Positions 51,585 through 63,570 of a stretch of DNA of 64,000 bases are shown piece by piece (within the stretch, counting starts at the first letter, position 1; each line of letters starts with the position of its first letter). Under the pieces are notes generated by a model. The model made no database searches and was not told where the DNA came from. It was given only the letters and a program-made list of their open reading frames with translations. The position numbers and the translations under genes were made by a program. The stretch is taken from positions 52,717,978 through 52,781,977 of the forward strand of contig OZ024854.1 in assembly GCA_964017155.1 (NCBI GenBank). Direction: 5' to 3'. Origin of the DNA: Oasisia sp. SBJ-2009. Its lineage: Eukaryota; Annelida; Polychaeta; Sabellida; Siboglinidae.

Positions 51585-52820
51585 TTAAATAGCTGTAATT
51601 TTACTGATTGGGGGAGCCTTTATTAACCCAGGTCTATTTGTGAAGACAAGATCTAGGATATTGTTGGCATTTCCTTGTTTAAGTGTAGGTTCATTGACAT
51701 GTTGGATTAGTCCATGATCCTCTATGAGAGAGAGTAGTTTGTTGGCAGCAACTGTACTATATCCACTGTTAGGTGTGACATGATGATTTTCCCAGTTTAT
51801 GTTAGGAAGGTTAAAATCGCCGGTAATTATGACATTATGTGTGTTTATCTTGTTTCCTAATTTAGACATATGAATATGTGTTTCATTCCTTTATTTCAGT
51901 TTCTGTCCAAATGCTCTCACTGTTAGTGTTTAAGTTTGTTAGGTGAGTTGTGATGAGATCATCTTTTGATATTTTGAATACCCCCCCCCCTCCAGTAGTA
52001 CTTGTTTCCCTGTCTTTTCTAAAAACATTAAAGTGTTCTGGGTACATTTTTCCATTTTTAACTGAGGGATCTAACCATGACTCTGTTGCACTGATTATGT
52101 CTGGGTTATGTAGGTCGTTTAGTTCTGCGATGTCTGCAGCTTTATTCTTAATGTTTTGGCAGTTTATGAGGATGCACCTGAAGTTTGGTCTCTTCTGTTT
52201 ATAGGTTTTCTTGTTATTAGTTGTGTTATTACTACTTGTAGTTGTTTCGTTTGAGTTATGATTGTTACCATTGAGGGGGTCAAAAGGGTTAGCGATCTGG
52301 ATCTCGTTATCTTCGAAGAAGGCATTTGTGAAGTTGAAGTTATTACAGTCAGGTCAAGCCCAAGAACATGAAGAGTGTATTAGTTTTTTGTATTCACTGT
52401 CATGTATTGCACAGCATTGTGTATGTATCCATTTTTGGCAGTGGTCACAATGGATTGCTTTGTGGTTATTTAGGACGTCCCTGTGGCAAATCTGAATAAT
52501 GCCATGTGTCAAGGTTTCGGTAAGTGCTGTTAAATTCATGTCTGGATATTCCAGTGCATTTGATGTGAACTGATTTGTTGCAGTCGTTACATGTTAGGAT
52601 GAGTGAATTGGACTTTTGTGATTTCTTACATGAATTACATTTAAAGGGGCCTGAATTTAGCTGGATGTCTCCTGAGAGTATTATGCATAAAAGAACAGTG
52701 AATTTTGTTGCTGTCTTGTTTGACCTGGGTTTATATGGTGGTGGAGTGATCAGTAAACCAATGGAACTGTTGGATCTGGCACATTTGCGCTGTGTGATAG
52801 TTTCCATCTTTCTGTAGTCT
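51585..52820 (-). mobile_element. LINE fragment: PHD-like finger and AP endonuclease part
   Basis: From 52807 leftward the frames encode a Cys/His finger (CNSCKKSQKSNSLILTCNDC, then HIKC and CDHCQKWIHTQC), then endonuclease motifs (RCILINCQNIKNK, DIISATESWL, IITGDFNLPNINW). Several frameshifts and stops, including a C10 run at 51980, and no reverse transcriptase follow, so it is a dead 3'-truncated copy. Confidence 0.8.
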
Positions 52821-53900
52821 TATGTAATTTTCACTGTCACTGACATAACATGTTCCAGTAAATGTTGTGTCAACTTGTTATTCATCAACGTGAACGGTCC
52901 GTAAGTTTGTGTTTACAAAACAACAGAAGTAGTTCCACGTTTACCACCATATTCTATATTGATTTGAAGTTTGAACAATCTGGCGGTTCATGAATCATGA
53001 TTAAGCATGCATTTTCGAGGTGCACGCATAGTGGCTCCAGTGATGTTACAACGGAATGGTGTTGGCATGTCGACAAGATGCTAATGCCAGCGATGCAGGT
53101 GAAAGAGGGAATTTAAACAAATAAATCATTAAATGTAGACTTGTTCATTTGTTGTCGTTCCGGGGAACCATCAATCCTGTTCATGAAGTACAGTACTCAA
53201 AGTTTGTTTCTTACTCACATCATCATCAAATGAAATGTATTATTTGTACATTTAATATACAATCAAATTCGCACCCAAATTGTTGAAATGTCGATGTAAT
53301 GTGTTTTTCTCAATTTCAAGCTTGCAAAATTGTGCGCACACGCGCCATATTTATCATTTTATAGTACTTTCGAATTAAGCTGTATGGTTAATTTTACTTA
53401 CATAACACGTCATCGTGATCGTAACACCGTTTCTATTATTGTGTTCTAAATACCCGTAAGCTGGTTATGCGACGAATACATACGCAATAACACTGGAAAA
53501 AAATGACCTTTAATGGATAATTTGATGAATCCATTTTCACAAGCCACTATATAATGCATGCATGGTGCATTAACTGGAGGTTTTCGTTCCATCGTACGTT
53601 GCACAAAATTAATGTCTGTGCCGCAGACATTTTATGTTGTATGTAATACAACATAAAATGTCTTTAATAAGTTTTACATTTTATAACTCACGTACAATGT
53701 TCTCTACCACCAATTCGAAATCAAAAATACAGCTATATATCTGCTATGTCATATTTGAATATAAATATATGTCGCTGTAGCTGAAGTACAAACAGCAATC
53801 GGGTTATAATAGATCTATATACTCTCTACCACTGGCAAATGCCATGGAATGATGAAACATATATTATCATAGCACAATAGGGTTTTTAAACTACCAGGTT
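52821..53900. other. AT-rich unique sequence, no gene seen
   Basis: No coding signal. Holds the perfect hairpin at 53625-53663. Confidence 0.5.
53625..53663. repeat. perfect inverted repeat, 18-nt arms, 3-nt loop
   Basis: AGACATTTTATGTTGTAT, loop GTA, then its exact reverse complement ATACAACATAAAATGTCT. Confidence 0.9.
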
Positions 53901-53929
53901 CGACGCCGCTTTCGGGACAAGTTTTAGGT

Positions 53930-55010
53930 GTCGTCTGTTCCTTCTTCCTAACATTAATTGACAATCAATTTGGATTTAAAAAGCATCACTCTACTGAGAT
54001 GCTCATATTTCTGTTAAAAGAACTTTTTCGAAACTATATTGCTAATGGATCTTATATGTATGTTACTATGTTGGATGCCTCCAAAGCCTTCGACACAGCA
54101 AGCTATTTGGTAAATTAATTGATCGTGGCTGCATGTCCAGCTTTTATTGTACGCATTCTATACCACTGGTACGGTACCCAACAATTTACCATCAGATGGT
54201 GTCAGGGATTTTCTAGCTTTTTTACTGTTTCCAATGGTGTTAAACAAGGTGGAATCCTTTCCCCCCATCTTTTCAATGTGTACATGGACGACTTAAGCGT
54301 TAATCTAAACAAATTACATATTGGTTGTCTTAATTTATGCTGGCACCTTAATCAACCACTTGATGTACGTATGCTGATGACCTCTGTATTTTTCTCCCAG
54401 TGTTGCTGGTTTGAGAAAACTTACTGATTGTTGTGTCAAGTATGGCAAATTGTTCAATATTACTTATAATGCCAAGAAGTCCTTTTGTATGGTTATTGAC
54501 AACAAACCCCAGGACAGGAAACATTTTCATTGTATCCATCTCGATAACCATCCATTAAATTACCTTATACTACGAAATGTAAATATCTTGGTCATATAAT
54601 CAACAATAACCTAACTGATGATGACGACATTGCCAGAAAAAAAGATGCCTTTATGCCCAAGCCAATGTATTAGCTCGAAAATTTTGTCTTTGAAATATTT
54701 CCACCAAAATTATTTTATTTCAAGCATACTGTGCTCTTATGTATACTTCTAGTCTTTGGTGCAAATTAAAAAAATATAGCCTCAAAAGCATTACTGTCGC
54801 ATACAATAATAGCCTCAGAATTTTACTCAACCAACCCTCAAGATGTAGTGCAAGTTTTATGTTTGCCACCAACTACATTAAATCCTTCAATGAACGCATT
54901 CGTTCATCAATATTCAGTCTTTTATGTCGTCTTCATCTGTCAGATAATATCCTTTTTATTAATTACCTTCATACCGATATTCATTTTAAGAGCCATATGT
55001 ACTCATACAT
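53930..55010 (+). mobile_element. LINE fragment A: decayed reverse transcriptase and C-terminus
   Basis: Broken frames encode DNQFGFKKHHSTEMLIF, LDASKAFDTA, GVKQGGILSPHLFNVYMDDL and, after the frame breaks, YGKLFNITYNAKKS and CALMYTSSLWCKLKKYS. The order is that of a LINE ORF2 from reverse transcriptase to C-terminus. The last part is open and fused in frame to the next LINE. Confidence 0.8.
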
Positions 55011-56940
55011 TAAGCGCTGGGACGACGAGTCCATCCTGCGTCTCCAAGGATGCCTGGCATGCACGGACTGGGACTCTTTCAGAAACGCATCTGACGACAT
55101 CCATGAATACGCAGATACTGTGACATCATATATAAGCTTCTGCCAGGATCTGTGTATTCCCGAAAAGAGTGTGAAAGTGTTCGGCAACGATAAGCCATGG
55201 TTCAACAAATACCTGAAAATTAAATTGAAACAGAAGGAAGAAGCCTTCAAGAGTGGCGACCGTGCACTGTACAAAAAAGCCAAGTACGGTGTTGAAAAGG
55301 CGATACGGGGAGCGAAAACTGACTACAGGCGCAAACTCGAAGGCCAGTTCCTTTCTAACGATACCCGCTCTGTCTGGCAAGGACTCCAGTGCATTACTGG
55401 CTACAAGCAAAAGCATTCAATCCCTGGCTTTGAATCAGCAACACCTGACAACTTTAACAACTTTTACGCCCGCTTCGACCGCCAGAATCTGACGACTACA
55501 TCGGTCAGCCTCCCAGACCCTGCTGTGCCACTCCCTCCACCCTTCACTGTCCAAGAGCACGAGGTGAGGAAGCTACTCAGGCAACAGAGCAGTAGGAAAG
55601 CAGCTGGTCCGGACAACGTTTCCACATCAACTTTGAAATACTGCGCTAATGAATTAGCAACTGTATTTACAGACTTGTTTAACGCCTCTCTCAATCTGCA
55701 CACTGTTCCAGTCTGTTTTAAGGCAGCAAGCATAATTCCGGTACCAAAGAAGCCGAAAGCGACAGCGCTGAATGACTTCCGCCCCGTGGCTCTAACGTCA
55801 GTGGTGATGAAGGTGTTTGAGCGATTGGTACTGAGATATCTGAAGTCGGTCACCAACTCCAGCATGGATTCGCTGCAGTTCGCGTACAGGGAGAACAGAT
55901 GCACCGATGATGCTGTTGCATTGGCCCTGCATTTTGTAATGCAGCACTTGGATTATCCGAACACTTATGCGCGCATCCTCTTCGTTGACTACAGTTCTGC
56001 TTTCAATACGGTCATCCCTCAGCAGCTGTACGACAAACTTCATTTGCTGTCAATTGACCCATCAATGTGTTACTGGCTTCTGGACTTTTTACTACAGCGA
56101 TCACAGGTTGTTAAGATGAACAGTATAGTTTCCAGCACTATTATCATGAACACGGGGACTCCTCAGGGATGTGTCCTCTCCCCACTGCTATATTCTCTGT
56201 TTACAAATGACTGTGTTTCACATCACTCTTCTGTACCATTGTTAAAGTTTGCTGATGACACCACATTAATAGGGCTGGTGTCGGACTCAGATGAGTCTGA
56301 ATACCGCCATGAAGTTAGCAGCCTGGTGTCGTGGTGTGACACTAACAACCTACAACTGAATGCGTCCAAAACTAGAGAGATGATCGTAGATTTTAGGAAG
56401 AGAAAAAGCCCACTTGCTCCCATTATTGTTAACGGCGACTCTATCGAAAGGGTGGATTGTTTTAAATTTCTAGGCACCATAATATCAAATGACTTAACTT
56501 GGGAAAACAACACAGATGCTGTCGTCAAAAAGGCCCAACAAAGACTGTTCTTCCTGCGCCAACTAAAGAAGTTCGGGCTGAGGAGAGAAATTCTTGTTCA
56601 GTTTTATCGTTCTGCTATTGAGAGTATTCTTACATTCTCAATATGTGTATGGTTCGGCGGCATCAGCCAGCGCCAGAGGGGCAGGCTTGACAGAGTGGTG
56701 AAAACAGCTTCCAAAATTGTCGGTAGTGAACTCACCTCTCTAACAGCCATATATAAAGACAGATCCAAAAAAAGAGCAGGCAAAATTATCTCAGACCAAA
56801 CTCACCCCGCCCATCATCTGTTCGAATTATTACCTTCAGGGAAACGCTATAGGTGCATCCGTACGAAAACAAATCGCTTTAGAAACAGTTTTTACCCGAG
56901 TGCCGTAGCAGCCTTATCAGGAGTGAAATATAGAACGTAG
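54739..56940 (+). pseudogene. 733-codon chimeric frame joining two LINEs
   Basis: Residues 1 to about 90 belong to LINE A (its ORF2 C-terminal part) and the rest to LINE B. The junction is near IKRWDDESILR. It is a by-product of insertion, not a host gene. Confidence 0.75.
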
Positions 56941-57577
56941 CTGTAAAGACCCTGGAAACTTGGCTGTTTTCGCCTCTCTGGCGGAATTGTTATTTTTCTG
57001 GTGCTGGTTGGTGTGGCTGAGCTGTACGCGTGTGGGGTGTGGGTGTACCTATTCTCAGTGGCGGATCGGTGGTGCTGAGCAACAATCTTATCTTCTCCTG
57101 AAATGTTAGCTTAACTTAATAATTGTATAAATATATATTTTTAAACAAAATTGGACGCATTCAATTGTAATTCAATTGTAATTGTAAATATAATTTTAAA
57201 ATGATATTTTAGTCCTCTTATAGTGTATGTCTATTTTTAAAGGATATTTTTTAAATTATTTATTTATTTATTTTATTAACTAATTTACACCACAATTATT
57301 GTTAAATAGATAATCTATTATTTTAATGTTGTCTTTAGTTATTTACTATATTAATTTTTTTTTTTTTATATTAAAATATTTTTTTTATTTTTTTTTAAAG
57401 AACATATCATGTACAATGTATATTTTATATCTATATTTTATATTTGTTTGCCGTGTTCTATTTTACTGTATATTTAGGCACTATGTAAGTCAACGCCAGA
57501 CTACATTCCAATTTATCATGTAACTTTTACACGTTGAATATGGCAATAAAGCTTTATTATTATTATTATTATTATAC
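55010..57577 (+). mobile_element. LINE B (L2/CR1-like), 5'-truncated, reverse transcriptase frame open to the stop
   Basis: The continuous frame to 56940 includes CTDWDSF, NDKPWFNKYLKIKLKQKEEA, RKAAGPDNVS, LNDFRPVALTSVVMKVFERL, ILFVDYSSAFNTVIP, GTPQGCVLSPLLYSLFTND, LLKFADDTTLIGLVSD and FLGTIIS: all core reverse-transcriptase motifs with both catalytic regions (D in FVDYSSAF, DD in FADD). The endonuclease half is missing. The 3' UTR ends AATAAAGCTTTATTATTATT, a LINE-type short repeated tail. It looks the least decayed element in the window. Confidence 0.88.
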
Positions 57578-57901
<324 letters not shown>

Positions 57902-57940
57902 ACGTCTTGTCTGAAATTAACTTTATTATTATTATTATTA

Positions 57941-58600
57941 TCGTGCCTTGTGACGTCTGCACGAGGTAAGATCGTGGTTCCGTTCATTGTTTCACCAGGA
58001 CTCCACGTCTCCTCCATTGTTTGTCATCTTCGCGTTTGATGAGGACCTGCATGGTCCCCCGGTCATAGTTCGGGTAGACGTCGTGCTCCATGACGCCGGT
58101 CGTACCTAGTAGACACGATAATGTGCTTTTGCGCGCTTGTCATTTTGCTGTACTTCCTTTTTGGTGGGCCACTGGGGAAGAAGATTTGTCTCCAGTGTTG
58201 GGATCCGCGTTCGGATCTGGCGTACGTCCCATCATCATGCAATTGACAATAAAGGCTTGTAGACCTGTGTTGGGTATATAGGTGTTGCACGATAGCCTAG
58301 GCCATCAATGCCAGGAACGGGTCGTCTTTTTTCAGAATCTTCTTTGCCGTCTGCACTGTTCTTTCCACTTCGCCGTTGCTTTGTGGAAAGTACGGACTAT
58401 ATAGACTACGTGACGTGCCCGAATCCGTACGTCTCTGCGAAGACTCGGAACTCGTCAGAGGTGAACTGAGTTCCATTTTCTGTGACAACTTCGTCTGGAA
58501 AACGCCAGTGAGCAAACAGGTTCTTAATTTTGCCGATTGTACGTTTGGCCACTTGTCATGTTAGTTGTGCTATATCAATATCTTGAGTAGTAATCAACCA
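57941..58600 (-). mobile_element. Gypsy/Ty3 pol fragment: integrase end
   Basis: Minus-strand frames encode YSPYFPQSNGEVERTVQTAK and KILKKDDPFLALMA, the conserved C-terminal half of the integrase core, then RRHGARRLPEL and VQTSQGT. Frameshifts disrupt it, and it ends in microsatellite sequence. Confidence 0.85.
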
Positions 58601-58683
58601 CAACAAGGTGCTTCTGCCCTCTTACGTACCTTACCTTAGGATACCTTAGGATGGTTCTGATCGTATGATTCTGTATTCCTCTG

Positions 58684-59865
58684 TGATCAGCTCTTCGTTT
58701 TAATTATCTATTAATATTAAATCGCGTGTTCCGGTTCTATTGTTAGTAATTCTTAACGGTGCTTCAAAGTCATATACAATATCCTGGTTATACCAACATT
58801 TGTCTAGTCGTGTTTTAAATGAATTTAGAGATTTTGCTGTTACCACTGTATCAGGGAGACTATTCCATGGTTCGGTAATTCGAATTGGAAATACATTTTT
58901 TCTTAAGTTTAGTTTGGCTCTTTGTGTGAATAGGTTTAGAGAATGTCCTCTGTTTCCTGTTCTTTGTGATATCTCATTGTTTTTCAACATATTTGGTACA
59001 GATTCGTGGTCACAAATGTTGTTTATTATTTTATAGACTTCTATCATGTCTCCTCTTGATCTTCAATATGCTAATGTAGGTAGTTTAATCAATTTGAGTC
59101 TTTCTATATATGATAGGTCCCTCATACCTGGAAATTCTTTAGTGGCTCTTTTCTGAATATTTTCTAAGGTAATTTTGTGTTTTATCTTATATGGGTGCCA
59201 TACTGCCATAGCATAGTCTAGGTGTGATCTAACCATTGTTTTGTAGAGTGGCAAAAAAGTATGTTTATCTAGAAATTGGAAGGTTCTTCTAATTATTTTG
59301 GTCATTTTAGTTGCCTTGTTTACCACTTGGCTTATATGTTGATCAAATGTGAGTTTTGAGTCAAAGGTTACCCTTAGGTCTTTTTGTTTATCATGTGTGT
59401 CTATTGTTTTTGTGACATTGTTCATTGTTGTGTAGTATTGATTTTCACCTACATTATTTTTTCCAATTTCCATATATGTACATTTATCTGGGTGTAGTGT
59501 GAGCATCCAATCATGACTCCATTTTTTATGGTGGTTATATATATCCTGTTGCACGTAGTATATCTTGGTCATTCGTATTTATTATGGATCTAAATATTTT
59601 AATATCATCAGCAAATAGAAATGTGTCGGATTGAGTAAGGTCTGGTAAGTCGTTTATGTATAATACAAAGAGTAGAGGTCCTAGGACTGTTCCCTGCGGT
59701 ATTCCAGATGTTACATCATGCCAATTCCACTCTTTTCCATTTACTGCCACCTTTTGTCTTCTGTTTGAGATGAAAGCCTCTATCCAGTTTACTATTTCTT
59801 TACTAATATTTAGACTGTTTAATTTACTTATTAGTCTTTTGTGTGGTACAGTGTCGAAGGCCTTT
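58684..59865 (-). mobile_element. LINE C: reverse transcriptase and C-terminus, left part
   Basis: From 59865 leftward: [49 protein letters not shown], then LTLHPDKC, RTFQFLDKHTFLPLYKTMVR, SYIERLKLIKLPTLAYR-type and YKIINNIC. Frames are broken near 59570 and 59060. The copy is interrupted on its 5' side by the TTAA element. Confidence 0.85.
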
Positions 59866-60952
59866 TTAAAGGACAAACAAAGTTAAATTTTACGTGGCAT
59901 ACACCTAATAGAGTTAATATAAAGTAACAATTTCCACATATACTCAATTTTTTAACGCCAGCGGTTTACCAGAACAATATTTTTTAACACCCAGCCATCC
60001 AAATTCTATGCGCTACCCCATCTTAGACGAAGAATGACGTCACGATGGTGATCGAGGAGCTCTCCACGTAGATTCCCTGCATAGGGTTTGGCTGTTGTCA
60101 TGAAATGGCTGAATGGCCTTTAAAGTCTAAAATTCTAACGAAATCCACGATGGTCTGGACGCCGCCATAGGTGAAGGGTTAATTTGGCTTGGCCATTCAG
60201 CGCGCGGCATTCTATATCTCGGTCAGCTTCCGGCGACGCTTTTAAGGGTCAACAACTTCGAGTCTTCGACAGTTCGTTCAGTTGGCGTGACATCTAGCAG
60301 CTGCTTATAGACGTATATCTCAATCTGTGGTTAAATCTATGGTAAACTTTAGTAATTATGCCTTCGTGTTCGGCATACGGTTGCAATAATAGTTGAAAAA
60401 ACCGGTAGTATTGAAGCAATGGATTCACGTTGGTGATTTGCGGGCGTACTGTTTGGCACTTTGATCGGTCCATTTTGAGGAGAAATGCTTTGATGTAAAC
60501 ATGTATCATCAGTTGATGGGATGATTTCAGCGATACAATAATAGACAACTTTATATTTACCGTCATCAGCATGTTACGCGCGTTGCCGAGTTGCAGCCAT
60601 TTCATGACAACAGCCAAACCCTATGCAGGGAATCTACGTGGAGAGCGCATCGATCACCGTCGTGACGTCATTCTTCGTCTAAGATGGGGTAGCGCACAGA
60701 ATTTGGATGGCTGGGTGTTAAAAAATATTTTTCTGGTAAACCGCTGGCGTTAAAAAATTGAGTATATGTGGAAATTGTTACTTTATATTAACTCTATTAG
60801 GTGTATGCCACGTAAAAGTTAACTTTGTTTGTCCTTTAAAGTCACTGAGTAAACCGCTGACGTTAAAAAATTGAGTATATGTGGAAATTGTTACTTTGTA
60901 TAAACTCTATTAGGTGTATGACACGAAGCCGTAGCCTTTTTTTGTCCTTTAA
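59866..60952. mobile_element. TTAA-flanked element with about 235-bp inverted repeats, inserted in LINE C
   Basis: TTAA occurs at 59866-59869 and at 60949-60952. The left arm (about 59870-60105) is nearly identical, inverted, to 60600-60835, starting AGGACAAACAAAGTTAA. The right tip is repeated once more at 60847-60948 after an internal TTAA at 60836. Removing the insertion rejoins the LINE reading across the IYMDFKKAFD motif. No transposase frame seen; piggyBac-like by target site. Confidence 0.72.
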
Positions 60953-61020
60953 AGTCCATGTATATGTCAAGGATGAACGCGGAGCGCTGGATCATCGTTT
61001 CACAATTATCTTTATTTACA
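60953..61020 (-). mobile_element. LINE C continuation upstream of the TTAA element
   Basis: Minus strand encodes AFILDIYMDF, which continues into KKAFDTV on the other side of the insertion. How far this LINE extends towards 61260 is unclear. Confidence 0.55.
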
Positions 61021-61264
61021 TCACACACGATAACACCCTGCCCACAGCCAGGAATGTCAGGCACACACTTCTTGGCGCATCAGTTAGAGCAGCACACAAA
61101 TCTTTCAAGATAATTCATCACATCTATCCGCAACTCGTAATGTACATGTGGTTACTCGACTTCGATCGTTGGTCGCAAGTCTCGAGTCCCGCGCCTTCCT
61201 CCCATGCAACTCCCAAATCCCACTCCACCAACTGCAGTGCCACCTATTGTGACTGCTAATTACT

Positions 61265-61493
61265 AACCGTTAATCGCCAGGTGGCGTTAAGGAAATAATT
61301 AATCGTTATTGTCTCGTAATACGACACGTATTGACGTATATGAGTATAATGAGCGTTTATTGACAGAGAGAAAACACTAGCGGCTACATCGCTATTGGCT
61401 ACGCGGGAAGAGACTAACACGTGCTCTCTCGGGAGCGGTTATTAGTTCACGCATAGATAATGTGAGGGGGTACGGTATTCGACACATACGACA
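61265..61493 (-). mobile_element. candidate Gypsy LTR
   Basis: On the minus strand a polypurine tract (CAAAGAGGGGAGA) precedes TGTCGTATGTGTCG at 61493, the expected LTR start after pol. An AATAAA lies inside at about 61354. The far end is uncertain; TGGCGATTAACGG near 61275 could be a primer-binding site. I did not find the second LTR. Confidence 0.5.
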
Positions 61494-61753
61494 TCTCCCC
61501 TCTTTGAGTTATTAGCAAATAATCGAAATGTCTTTCATGATAATGTTCTTCCAAATAGTAATGTCCTTGGTGACGTTTCATTGTCCGTGCAATTTCGCTA
61601 ATAACATATTGTCGATTAATATTTTAATTAATTATTTTAATATAGTTAGAACAAACTTGATTAGCTGCGATAGACTAGCTAGCTATTCTAAATAGACTAC
61701 TCTAGACGAATACAGAGGTGGACTACTCTGTTATCGTAGTAGTGACTCGAGGA

Positions 61754-62040
61754 TTATTCTGCCGCATTGAGTGAGTTCACTACTGTACCTAGTTCTCTCT
61801 CAATCGAGCTGGTCTCACGACAGTTCTTCCGCTCCTTGTTACGTAAGGGTCTGCTGCCGAATCGTGGCTGCGTCTGGCTCGAAATCGTCGTCGATGGGTG
61901 TCGGTATGTCGCATACCGGAAGTTGCTTGGACACCGCCTTAGGGACAAGTTGTAGATGTCGTCTGTTCCTTCGGATCGTGCCTTGTGACGTCTGCACGAG
62001 GTAAGATCGTGGTTCCGTGCATTGCTTCACCAGGACTAGA
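61754..62040 (-). mobile_element. Gypsy pol C-terminal tail
   Basis: Minus-strand frame encodes [20 protein letters not shown] and LQLVPKAVSKQLP, the typical end of Gypsy pol after integrase, and runs out before the polypurine tract. Bases 61973-62037 are almost identical to 57942-58000, showing that both are copies of one family. Confidence 0.75.
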
Positions 62041-63570
62041 CTGTGGCAATACAAGGGGGCCTGGTCAACTTCAAACTAGATTCCGGTGCCGATGTTACTA
62101 TCATAGCGGAGGCGACACTGAACCAGATGAAACCTAAGCCGCAGCTGAAGCCTGTTTACATCAGACTGACGAGTCCGGGTGGCCAGCTAGCGTGCTTAGG
62201 GCAGTTCGTTGCTCGATCAATCATCGACGGTCAACCGCTGCACTACAGAGTGATCGTTGCCAAGACCACGGACAACCTGCTCAGTCGCAGCGTCGCAGTG
62301 AAGATGGGCTTCATGAAACGAGTCTATGTTGATGAAATTCAAGACGTCTACGGGGACATAGGCATCTTACAGTGTGACCCGGTGAAGATCTTATTACAAC
62401 GCTACCCCGTACAGTGTATGCACCGCGCGACGGGTGCCAAATCCACTGTTACCTCAAGTTGAAGCGGAATTGCGACGCATGGAGGAAAATGGAATTATTG
62501 AAAGAGTCACAGAGCCGACAGATTGGTGTGCTCCAATGGTTCCTGTAATGAGACGGAAAAAGGAAAGGTGCGCATTTGTGTGGACTTAAGACGCCTGAAC
62601 GAGTCCGTGATGCGAGATAAACGCACTTTACCTATCTTGGACGACGTGCTACACAAATTAACAGGCTCGACAGTCTTCTCGAAATTGGAGGCGTCAAGCG
62701 GATTTTTGCAGATCCCTTTAGACACAGGAAGCTCAAAATTGACCAACTTCATAACACCTTTCGGTCGATACTGTTTCCGGCGACTGCCATTCGGTATTAC
62801 AAGCGCGCCAGAAATCTTCCAAGACAAGATGGAACAGTTACTCGAAGGTCTACCAGGAGTGGAAGTCATCATGGATGACATTCTCATACACGGAGAAACG
62901 AGAGCCAAGCACGACGAACATTACGAAAATGTTCTACGAGTAATACGGGCATCTGGACTGAAGCTGAACAAAGACAAGTGTCTGCTGAGACAGTCCAAGC
63001 TAGTCTTTATGGGCAATCTCATCAGTAAGGATGGCCTGGAGCCAGATCCAGAAAAAGTCGATGCAATTTGCAAGATGTCCGCACCAGAGAACGTGACAGA
63101 GCTACGCATGTTGTTGGGTATGGCCAACTATCTGTATCGCTTTCTCCCAGATCTGTCGACGGTACTCAAACCTATGACGGATTTACTGAAGTCGGATATG
63201 GCATGGGTTTGGAGTACAAGCCAAAAGCACGCGTTCGAACAGCTGAAGATCATGGTGACAACGTCTCCAGTACTCGCGTTCTACGATCCAAACCTACCTA
63301 CAGTGGTATCTGCAGACGCAAGCAGCTACGGACTGGGTGCAGTCATCCTACAACTCCATTGATACAAGCTACTACCAGTCGCATACGCCTCGAGAACGCT
63401 GACAAATACTGAGAAACGATACGCTCAGATCGAGAAGGAACTACTCGCTTCCACATGGGCGTGCGAGAAATTTGCGAGATATCTTGTAGGGCTAAAGTCA
63501 TTTACTCTACAAACAGATCATAAGCCGTTGATTACAATCATCAATTCGCAGGAAATTGACCCCAAGAAGT
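62041..63570 (+). mobile_element. Gypsy/Ty3 pol fragment: protease, reverse transcriptase, RNase H
   Basis: Protease: FKLDSGADVTIIAEA at about 62070 (active-site DSGA). A frameshift near 62550 precedes the reverse transcriptase ([44 protein letters not shown]), then tether and RNase H ([16 protein letters not shown]) and, after a stop at 63361, [12 protein letters not shown] and [14 protein letters not shown]. Motif A reads [10 protein letters not shown] with Glu where the family has catalytic Asp. The copy is not functional. Confidence 0.9.
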
